Source: an archaeon
GTDB lineage: Archaea > Nanobdellota > Nanobdellia > Woesearchaeales > GW2011-AR9
Direction of reading: 5' to 3'
NCBI GenBank assembly: GCA_020053615.1
Contig: JAGVMW010000149.1
Span: forward strand, 1 to 9,869
Length of the DNA: 9,869 nucleotides
A model generated the notes under the pieces. That model saw only the letters and a program-made list of their open reading frames with translations. It was not told where the DNA came from and did not search any database. Shown in pieces: positions 5,582 to 9,869 of the stretch (the stretch's first letter is position 1; every line of letters starts with the position of its first letter). The position numbers and the translations under genes were made by a program.

Positions 5582-5949
5582 TTTACCTCTTCTTCACCAA
5601 ATACCGCTCTCAGGAATTTTTCATAGGCGGGAAAAAGTTGTGGAACGTGGTAATGTGGTTTAGATTTTAAATATGAACGAGCCAAGCTTAAAGTAACTTT
5701 CACATCACAAGTTTCTCTCAAACTATTGATATCATTATTAACACTCTCTACAAAATCATCCAGGCTACTAAAGGTGGCATCACCGTGAATCATAAGGAAA
5801 AGGTGGCTATGTCTAACGCCTACTTTAACAAAATTATATGCTTTAAGGTCATCTGATGGGCCATTATCTAAAAGGTCATCTAATACGTCATCCGATTCCA
5901 AATCGCCAGGCCCAACCATACACTTATACTTTGCTTCAAATTTAGTCAT
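5578..5949 (-). CDS. Uncharacterised 123-residue protein, first gene of the exported-protein cluster
   Basis: No family is recognised and there is no signal peptide or membrane segment, so it is predicted cytoplasmic. There is a strongly acidic stretch at about 16-36 (LESDDVLDDLLDN and following). After it comes an alternating strand/helix pattern, including the hydrophobic strand HLFLMIHGD and a Lys/Tyr/His-rich segment near 92-101. It is the lead gene of a unit whose other three products carry export signals. A plausible ribosome-binding site (CAGAGGAT on the minus strand, 5957-5964) precedes the ATG, with a TATA box at 6000-6007. That it is a chaperone or regulator for the exported proteins is speculation. 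Confidence 0.55.
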   Translation of the reverse strand: MTKFEAKYKCMVGPGDLESDDVLDDLLDNGPSDDLKAYNFVKVGVRHSHLFLMIHGDATFSSLDDFVESVNNDINSLRETCDVKVTLSLARSYLKSKPHYHVPQLFPAYEKFLRAVFGEEEVK

Positions 5950-5999
5950 TTTAATTATCCTCTGTTTTACTGTTAATACCCTCCTAAAATATGCCTCAC

Positions 6000-6007
6000 T
6001 TTATAAA
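6000..6007 (-). promoter_or_regulatory. TATA box of the exported-protein cluster
   Basis: TTTATAAA lies about 54 bp before the minus-strand ATG at 5949. This predicts a leader of roughly 25-30 bases, long enough to hold the purine-rich site at 5957-5964. Another minus-strand AGGAGGG (5979-5985) is too far from the ATG to be its ribosome-binding site and would sit at the transcript start. Confidence 0.5.
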
Positions 6008-6019
6008 TGTTTGGATGTT

Positions 6020-6039
6020 TTGTTATGCAGGAGTAACAA
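6020..6039. repeat. Inverted repeat in the divergent AbiE/exported-cluster control region
   Basis: TTGTTA (6020-6025) and TAACAA (6034-6039) are separated by 8 bp. The half-site core GTTA/TAAC is shared with the stronger inverted repeat at 6069-6085, so this may be a second, weaker operator for the same regulator. It lies between the two divergent promoters. The arms are short, so chance is possible. Confidence 0.35.
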
Positions 6040-6056
6040 CTAAAGTAGAACGAAAA

Positions 6057-6085
6057 GCTTAAATACTAGTTACCCATTAGGTAAC
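6057..6085 (+). promoter_or_regulatory. Promoter and probable operator of the AbiE-like pair
   Basis: A TATA-like GCTTAAATA (6057-6065) is centred 26 bp before the ATG, predicting a leaderless transcript. The inverted repeat GTTACC (6069-6074)/GGTAAC (6080-6085), with a 5-bp gap, lies between the TATA box and the start codon, that is, on the predicted transcription start. AbiEi-type antitoxins are known to repress their own operons through inverted repeats, which is the natural reading here. Confidence 0.6.
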
Positions 6086-6086
6086 C

Positions 6087-6686
6087 ATGACTATTGAAAT
6101 ACCGGCATACGGGTTAAAAGCATATGCTTTGTTATTTTCCCGCCATGGAACAACAGAAGAGTTCCGGCAGTCGGAATTAGATTGGATTGTCTCTGAAAGC
6201 ATGAAAAAGAAAATATTCTCGTTGTTGTTAAGAAGGGGATGGATTATGAAACGCTCGGAAAGCACTTATCGGTGTGCAAACCCGGCCGAAGCCATAAAAA
6301 GCTTATTAGAATTTCGAGTTCCGGAAATTATCAAAAGAGCAGAAAAGCTTTATGCTTTTACCCGATTATCCGCAGTAGAAATCTGGTCGGATTTTTCATA
6401 TGTCCAGCGCGGAAGGGAAAAGTCCCCTTATTTTATCAAAGTTTTGCAAAAAGACTTGAAGTACTGGAAAGAATTTTTTAACAGGGAAGAAATCCCAAAT
6501 TATATCTCTGCTGGAGCAGCTATTGGAGAATATGTGATTTTAATTCCGGTAACTAAATTACCTTTTGAGGAAAGAAATGGATTCAAAACCGACTCTTTAA
6601 AAGAAACCATTAAGTCTGCTAAATCAAATGAAGCCTACGCTTATGCTTTAGAATATATCAAAAATAAGTATGGGGCGGCAGCATGA
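6087..6686 (+). CDS. AbiEi-like winged-helix regulator, putative antitoxin of a type IV TA pair
   Basis: This 199-residue protein has an N-terminal helix-turn-helix/winged-helix region at about 1-66. It includes a recognition-helix candidate around 31-50 and a wing at RRGWIMKRSESTYRCANP (49-66). A larger alpha/beta domain follows (about 75-199). In AbiE systems the first gene encodes a winged-helix protein that represses the operon and counters the toxin. The call rests on the winged helix, its position directly before an AbiEii-like nucleotidyltransferase, the 4-bp ATGA overlap with that gene, and the inverted repeat on its own start site. I do not see enough in the C-terminal domain to name its exact Pfam family. 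A plain transcription regulator is the alternative. Confidence 0.65.
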   Translation: MTIEIPAYGLKAYALLFSRHGTTEEFRQSELDWIVSESMKKKIFSLLLRRGWIMKRSESTYRCANPAEAIKSLLEFRVPEIIKRAEKLYAFTRLSAVEIWSDFSYVQRGREKSPYFIKVLQKDLKYWKEFFNREEIPNYISAGAAIGEYVILIPVTKLPFEERNGFKTDSLKETIKSAKSNEAYAYALEYIKNKYGAAA

Positions 6687-7369
6687 ACTTATTTTTAATA
6701 AGGGAGCAGGAAATATTCAATACGCTTAAACAACTGCAAGAGTGTAATTTTGTGGTCATCGGCGGATATGCCGTTAATGCCTATGCCCTGCCCAGATTTT
6801 CTGTAGATTGTGATATTGTGGTTAAGGATTTGGAAGAGTTAGAAAAAATAGAAAAAGTGCTTTCAGGGCAGGGATACCAGAAAGAAAACTCGCCAAACGC
6901 AGCGCAATACTTGGGAAACTTTGTAAGATATGAGAAACTATTGGAAAATCAATTTACCGTGAGTATGGATATTCTGTTTGAAAATGTGACGGATCGGATG
7001 ACGGGGGCAGCTTTCTCTGCCGATTGGATATTTCAACATTCTGAGAAAAGAAGCTTTAAAGGAAAAACAATCAGTAAAGAGCTGTGGTTGAGAATAGTTA
7101 ATATTGATGCGCTGTTGGTGATGAAAATGGTTTCCTGCAGAGCAACAGACATCAGAGATGTTTTCATGATGCTTCCAAACGCAAAAGACAACGCTTGGCT
7201 CAAAGCAGAGGTTTCTTTAAGATACAATTTTGAAAACAGAATTGCTAAAATCATGGATAAAGTTAAATCTAAACAATTTCGGGACGGGCTGGCAGGAGTT
7301 TACGGAGGTATTGATGAAAAAATCTTTGAAAAGCATCTGAAAACGGTTTTGGCATTGCAGGAGGCATAA
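6683..7369 (+). CDS. AbiEii-like nucleotidyltransferase, putative toxin
   Basis: This 228-residue protein has an intact DNA polymerase beta-type nucleotidyltransferase core. GGYAVNAYALPRFSVDCDIVV (27-47) gives the Gly-Gly, Ser40, Asp42 and Asp44, and a third Asp is at 96 in VSMDIL. A later MKMVSCRATDIRDVFML-like segment (147-163), with Lys148 and Asp156/Asp159, corresponds to the K...R..D motif typical of the AbiEii/toxin branch. AbiEii/MenA-type toxins transfer nucleotides, for example onto tRNA 3' ends in MenA, and block growth or phage multiplication. The target here cannot be told from sequence. It is coupled to the upstream regulator by an ATGA overlap and converges on the THUMP gene with only 8 bp between them. 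Confidence 0.78.
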   Translation: MNLFLIREQEIFNTLKQLQECNFVVIGGYAVNAYALPRFSVDCDIVVKDLEELEKIEKVLSGQGYQKENSPNAAQYLGNFVRYEKLLENQFTVSMDILFENVTDRMTGAAFSADWIFQHSEKRSFKGKTISKELWLRIVNIDALLVMKMVSCRATDIRDVFMMLPNAKDNAWLKAEVSLRYNFENRIAKIMDKVKSKQFRDGLAGVYGGIDEKIFEKHLKTVLALQEA

Positions 7370-7377
7370 CAAAACAG

Positions 7378-8214
7378 TTAAATCTCACTTCCCGAAGCGA
7401 ACTCATTTAACTGCTCTTCCACCTGCGCAGAAGTATATGCAATCAGCGGTCTCAACACCACTCCAGAAAAGACAAATTTTCCATAGCCCTTAAAATCCTG
7501 CCCTACCACTAAAGCAGATAACTCTTTCTCCTGTATAAAACGCTCTACTTCAGACAAATTCTTCACTACTTTGAACTGCAGGGGCATAGGACTAAACTTC
7601 TGCAATAAAGAAGTATCTCTCTCTTTCAGCCCCACAGGATATATATAACATCCCCGCTTCATCATCAATAATCCCGCTAACATCGAAGCCTCATTCTCAA
7701 CCCACAAAGCTACTCTTCCTTCCACTCCAGTCGGCAATCCGCCGCCACAATGAACAATTTCTGTAAACAAATACGCGCCGTCTTGATTTATTTCTACTCC
7801 TAAAAGATGTTGAGGATTTACTCCATCAAAAGTTAACGAAGTATTAGCCTCAATAAACTTGCCTAAAGTAATATTTATCTCTGGAGAAGTTAATGGGAAT
7901 CGTTTATCAGAACGCTTCGGTTCGATTTTAAACGTGCCTTTCTTTCCTTCCAGCAACTGCACTGCTTTCAATTGAATCTTTTCCATGCTTTTCTCTACTT
8001 TAATCGCAGGAGAATAAGACACTAAGCCGAATACCTGCCGTAATTTGTGGTGCTCAGAAAAGTAATCTATTATCAACCTTCCGCGAACTTTCTTTACTTT
8101 AGGAACCCCTGCAATTTTGCGCAGATTTTCAATTAATTTGTTCTCAAAGAACGATTGGTTGTGCCCTTTAAGGAAGATTTCTCCATAACGCAATAATATA
8201 TACTCCCATTTCAT
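7378..8214 (-). CDS. ThiI-derived THUMP protein lacking the PP-loop catalytic motifs
   Basis: The first 160 residues are plainly ThiI: MKWEYILLRYGEIFLKGHNQ, then the ferredoxin-like domain and the THUMP tRNA-binding domain (about 60-155), ending HCGGGLPTGVEGRV. ThiI normally continues with a PP-loop domain (SGGxDS) that adenylates U8 of tRNA before 4-thiolation. Here the aligned stretch reads ALWVENEASMLAGLLMMKRG (169-188): the helix after the loop is kept, but the SGGxDS loop is replaced. The later GDSLGQVASQT-like segment is also missing (VVGQDFKGYGKFVFSGVVLR), although LRPLI remains. At 278 residues it is shorter than ThiI (about 380-480) and has no rhodanese domain. It probably binds tRNA but cannot adenylate it alone. 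A TATA box 26 bp before the ATG supports the start. It is divergent from TBP. Confidence 0.85.
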   Translation of the reverse strand: MKWEYILLRYGEIFLKGHNQSFFENKLIENLRKIAGVPKVKKVRGRLIIDYFSEHHKLRQVFGLVSYSPAIKVEKSMEKIQLKAVQLLEGKKGTFKIEPKRSDKRFPLTSPEINITLGKFIEANTSLTFDGVNPQHLLGVEINQDGAYLFTEIVHCGGGLPTGVEGRVALWVENEASMLAGLLMMKRGCYIYPVGLKERDTSLLQKFSPMPLQFKVVKNLSEVERFIQEKELSALVVGQDFKGYGKFVFSGVVLRPLIAYTSAQVEEQLNEFASGSEI

Positions 8215-8236
8215 GTTTCAGGGAGAAACTACCGGC

Positions 8237-8244
8237 TTTAAATA
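8237..8244 (-). promoter_or_regulatory. TATA box of the ThiI-derived gene
   Basis: TATTTAAA on the minus strand is centred about 26 bp before the ATG at 8214, fitting a leaderless or nearly leaderless transcript. On the plus strand the same site (TTTAAATA) sits about 32 bp before the small open frame at 8273. Confidence 0.5.
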
Positions 8245-8272
8245 GTTTGCTGAAGAAAAAAGAGCCGTTTTA

Positions 8273-8377
8273 ATGACGATAAAGCTCAATCAACACGAGA
8301 AGTTGTTCACTACTCTCAAAAAGTATGTAAACTATATGCATTATTTAAAAACACGCATTTATAAAGAAAAGCTTTAA
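8273..8377 (+). CDS. Possible 34-residue basic small protein
   Basis: An ATG opens 34 codons, beginning MTIKLNQHEKLFTTLKKYVN and ending YKEKL before TAA. The peptide is rich in Lys and Tyr and could form one amphipathic helix. It occupies most of the 223-bp gap between the ThiI-derived gene and TBP, and a TATA-like site sits about 32 bp upstream. There is no homology I recognise and no clear ribosome-binding site. An open frame of this size can arise by chance in AT-rich DNA, so this is only a candidate. Confidence 0.2.
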   Translation: MTIKLNQHEKLFTTLKKYVNYMHYLKTRIYKEKL

Positions 8378-8390
8378 AAAGCCCCTCGTG

Positions 8391-8430
8391 ATTTATAAAC
8401 CTAAGTTCAACATTTAAAAACCAAGGGGTG
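8391..8430 (+). promoter_or_regulatory. Promoter and ribosome-binding site of the TBP gene
   Basis: TTTATAAA (8392-8399) is centred about 42 bp before the TBP ATG. It predicts a short leader that contains AGGGGTG (8424-8430), a ribosome-binding site 7 bases before the start. An identical TTTATAAA lies 34 bp upstream (8358-8365), and a weaker TTTAAAAA at 8413-8420. The imperfect arms AAGCCCCT (8379-8386) and AGGGGTGCTT (8424-8433) frame the TATA box. TBP may regulate its own gene here, but that is inference. Confidence 0.55.
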
Positions 8431-8437
8431 CTTAATC

Positions 8438-8998
8438 ATGGCAAAAAAACAAGTAGCTAAAAAAGAAATTAAAATCGTTAACATCGTCGTTTCTACCGGA
8501 TTAGAAAAAGATATTCCTTTAGAAAAAATGGCGGCGACCCTGCCCAATACAGAGTATAACCCGGAGCAATTTCCAGGATTAGTACTAAGAATTAAAGAGC
8601 CTAAAACCTCTGCATTAATCTTCTCCAGCGGAAAAGTAGTTTGTACTGGAGCTAGAACTATGGAAGATGTGGATAGAAGCATCCAAAGTATCATCCGCAG
8701 CTTGAAAAAGATGAATATTTTTGTGACTATTAAACCTGAAATTACTGTCCAGAATATCGTCGCTTCAGGAAGTATCGGAATGGACTTGAATTTGAACGTT
8801 CTAGGAGTTAAACTGCCTAATACTGAGTATGAACCGGAGCAATTTCCTGGTTTAGTGCATAAATTAAGAGGCACCAATGCTACATTCTTATTATTCAGCA
8901 ACGGAAAGATAGTATGCACCGGAACTAAAACCGAGAAAGAAGTCGATGATGCTACGGATAAGCTCATCGAGAACTTGAAAAAGATGCTGGATAAGTAG
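8438..8998 (+). CDS. tbp: TATA-box-binding protein, archaeal basal transcription factor
   Basis: TBP binds promoter TATA boxes and, with TFB, recruits archaeal RNA polymerase. The 186 residues show the classic pseudo-symmetric saddle built of two repeats (about 11-93 and 100-184). Each contains PNTEY(N/E)PEQFPGLV (36-49 and 127-140) and a V(V/C)CTG strand. The two pairs of Phe that kink DNA are in place: Phe45/Phe62 and Phe136/Phe153. The N-terminus is a short basic extension (AKKQVAKKEIK), and the protein ends KKMLDK without the acidic tail found in many archaeal TBPs. It is a single-gene unit with its own promoter and converges on vapC. This is the strongest sign that the window is archaeal. 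Confidence 0.97.
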   Translation: MAKKQVAKKEIKIVNIVVSTGLEKDIPLEKMAATLPNTEYNPEQFPGLVLRIKEPKTSALIFSSGKVVCTGARTMEDVDRSIQSIIRSLKKMNIFVTIKPEITVQNIVASGSIGMDLNLNVLGVKLPNTEYEPEQFPGLVHKLRGTNATFLLFSNGKIVCTGTKTEKEVDDATDKLIENLKKMLDK

Positions 8999-9002
8999 AA
9001 AC

Positions 9003-9008
9003 ATTTTT
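9003..9008 (+). terminator. Oligo-T stop signal after TBP
   Basis: TTTTT (9004-9008) follows the TBP stop codon by 5 bases, and more T-rich sequence comes after. Archaeal RNA polymerase often ends on oligo-T without a hairpin. The site lies in the 8-bp gap to the convergent vapC and enters its stop codon. Confidence 0.3.
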
Positions 9009-9423
9009 AGTTAATTTTATCTTTATTTAAAAAATCATTAGGAGTTACTATTTTAATTCCACCATACTCTTTTAGTTGCAAGAGATGTGAATCTCCAGTT
9101 ACAATGTATTGTGCATTTCCTGCAAGTGCAGTCTCTAAAATTACATTATCGTCAGGATCTTCTTTTACCACTTTAACTATGTCGTGTGTTTCTACGATAA
9201 CAGCAATCTCCAAAATTAAATTAAGAAACTTTTCTTTTTGCTCTAAAGTAAAGTCAAACTTGGGGTAGTCCATCACTCTCTGTAATTCCACAAGTTGCTT
9301 AGGAGAAGTGATAAGCTCAAGTTCACCATTTACACACTTGAGAAATATTTGGTGGGGCTTTCCTTTCCACCCTAACGCCGATATCAAACCGTTGGTGTCT
9401 AAAGTTAATTTTGTTTGGCCCAT
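9007..9423 (-). CDS. PIN-domain toxin, VapC-like
   Basis: This 138-residue protein is a complete PIN-domain ribonuclease. The acidic metal-binding residues are visible: Asp9 in LTLDTNGLISAL, Glu46 in LVELQRV, the EDPDDNVILETAL motif (88-100) with Asp91/Asp92 and Glu97, and Asp111 in VTGDSHLL. It belongs to the branch often listed as a putative toxin of the PIN family, common in archaea. VapC toxins cut tRNA or rRNA; the target here is unknown. The start overlaps the upstream AbrB-type antitoxin gene by 19 bp, so both are made from one mRNA. It converges on TBP. Confidence 0.88.
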   Translation of the reverse strand: MGQTKLTLDTNGLISALGWKGKPHQIFLKCVNGELELITSPKQLVELQRVMDYPKFDFTLEQKEKFLNLILEIAVIVETHDIVKVVKEDPDDNVILETALAGNAQYIVTGDSHLLQLKEYGGIKIVTPNDFLNKDKIN

Positions 9424-9665
9424 TTAACCGCATCGTCCACATCTTTTTCGCTGATACTTAACTTCTTAAACTGTTGTTCAATCTCTTTAGATAATTTCTG
9501 AAATTCTACTTTTACATCAGGTATTTTTATTCGCTTAAACAATACCCCATTTTTCATTGGAAAAGGTATGAACCTGTCTCCTGGCTCAAACCCTTCTTCA
9601 TCACGTATCTCTTGCGGAACAACTAATTGTCCTTTAGGACTCATTTTAACAATTTCGGTATCCAT
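9405..9665 (-). CDS. AbrB/SpoVT-type antitoxin, VapB-like
   Basis: This 86-residue protein has an N-terminal swapped-hairpin DNA-binding domain: VKMSPKGQLVVPQEIRDEEG (6-25) then FEPGDRF, a textbook AbrB/SpoVT pattern. A charged helical C-terminal part follows (about 50-86), which in VapB proteins wraps the toxin and blocks its active site. It is the first gene of the pair and overlaps vapC by 19 bp. It should repress its own promoter together with the toxin. The repeated half-sites immediately upstream, on the predicted transcript start, fit this. Confidence 0.88.
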   Translation of the reverse strand: MDTEIVKMSPKGQLVVPQEIRDEEGFEPGDRFIPFPMKNGVLFKRIKIPDVKVEFQKLSKEIEQQFKKLSISEKDVDDAVKWAKQN

Positions 9666-9675
9666 TTGACATCAC

Positions 9676-9707
9676 GTTTAACTGTTAAACTGTTGAACTA
9701 TTTAAAT
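9676..9707 (-). promoter_or_regulatory. vapBC promoter and operator with three spaced half-sites
   Basis: GTTTAAC (9676-9682) and GTTAAAC (9684-9690) form a perfect palindrome with one central base. A related GTTGAAC (9692-9698) continues the same 8-bp spacing. A TATA-like ATTTAAAT (9700-9707) adjoins it. A start about 25 bp from the TATA box falls inside the palindrome, giving a leader of about 12 bases before the vapB ATG at 9665. Bound antitoxin would block initiation. Confidence 0.6.
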
Positions 9708-9792
9708 GTTCCTGAGAGAAGGCTAATTTATCTCCTATAAAACATATAACCTTTTAAAGTTTAATCATGATATGGCACAGTCCAAAAAGTGA

Positions 9793-9869
9793 GTGATAGC
9801 ACCATTATCACCACTGCCCAGAAAAATCGAGAGTGATTTTCTGGGCTGAGATGCGATAGTTGCATCTCA
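9793..9869. ncRNA. Three consecutive hairpins at the right edge, possible structured RNA
   Basis: GTGATA (9793-9798)/TATCAC (9806-9811) has a 7-nt loop. GCCCAGAAAA (9816-9825)/TTTTCTGGGC (9837-9846) is a perfect 10-bp stem. TGAGATGC (9847-9854)/GCATCTCA (9862-9869) is a perfect 8-bp stem with a 7-nt loop, starting on the base after the second stem ends. TATA-like sites at 9735-9743 and 9751-9759 on the plus strand could start a transcript through it. It is not a tRNA, and I recognise no rRNA, SRP, RNase P or box C/D pattern. It may be a ncRNA cut by the window, a terminator cluster, or a repeat-element end. The rest of 9711-9792 holds no gene I can support. Confidence 0.35.

Noticed and set aside
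8407..8967. 186-codon open frame antisense to TBP
   Set aside because: It mirrors the TBP gene, its translation is low-complexity Ser/Leu/Phe sequence, and TBP is unmistakable on the other strand.
9847..9869. tRNA T-arm or anticodon arm
   Set aside because: The loop lacks TTC-type T-loop bases, and no acceptor or D-arm can be placed around it.
9760..9869. Box C/D guide RNA
   Set aside because: TGAT and CTGA strings occur, but no RUGAUGA box C stands at a suitable distance from a box D.

Overview
This is a stretch of AT-rich archaeal DNA. The decisive markers are a TATA-binding protein (8438-8998), an RNase P protein of the Rpp30/Rnp3 family (1027-1554), TATA boxes placed 25-30 bp before start codons as expected for leaderless transcripts, and a TtuA/Ncs6-type tRNA thiolation enzyme with its ubiquitin-like sulfur carrier. 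Several proteins are short or lack catalytic parts for their family, and toxin-antitoxin modules are dense. This would fit a small-genome archaeon such as a DPANN lineage, but that placement is inference.

Layout. Positions 1-237 hold a palindromic, more GC-rich edge and the C-terminal end of a HepT-type HEPN protein. Positions 238-1026 hold a HEPN/MNT pair on the minus strand, bracketed by an exact 17-bp direct repeat. Positions 1027-1554 hold rnp3 (minus). It is divergent, across one symmetric TATA box, from a plus-strand tRNA sulfur-relay cluster: a ubiquitin-like carrier ending in Gly-Gly (1643-1846), a TtuA/NcsA-like PP-loop enzyme (1848-2783) and an E1-like activating enzyme (2908-3870). 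A 130-bp imperfect palindrome (2792-2921) lies between the last two genes and runs over the E1 start codon. Positions 3846-5949 hold a compact four-gene minus-strand cluster: a cytoplasmic unknown, a small lipoprotein, a secreted unknown, and a lipoprotein with an HExxH metallopeptidase motif. Positions 6087-7369 hold an AbiE-like regulator/nucleotidyltransferase pair with an inverted-repeat operator on its predicted start site. Positions 7378-8214 hold a THUMP protein derived from ThiI whose PP-loop has been erased. TBP follows, then a VapBC pair (9007-9665, minus) with a triple half-site operator. The right edge (9793-9869) is gene-free and carries three hairpins in a row.

How the genes may work together. 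E1 would adenylate the Gly-Gly end of the carrier, and the carrier would pass sulfur to the Fe-S PP-loop enzyme, which thiolates a uridine in tRNA (position 54 in TtuA, position 34 in Ncs6/NcsA). The ThiI-derived protein keeps its tRNA-binding half but appears to have lost its own adenylation chemistry. It could be a tRNA adaptor, though nothing in the sequence proves a link to the relay. The exported four-gene cluster is the least explained part of the window and the best candidate for an undescribed system. The TA modules look like accessory insertions among core genes.
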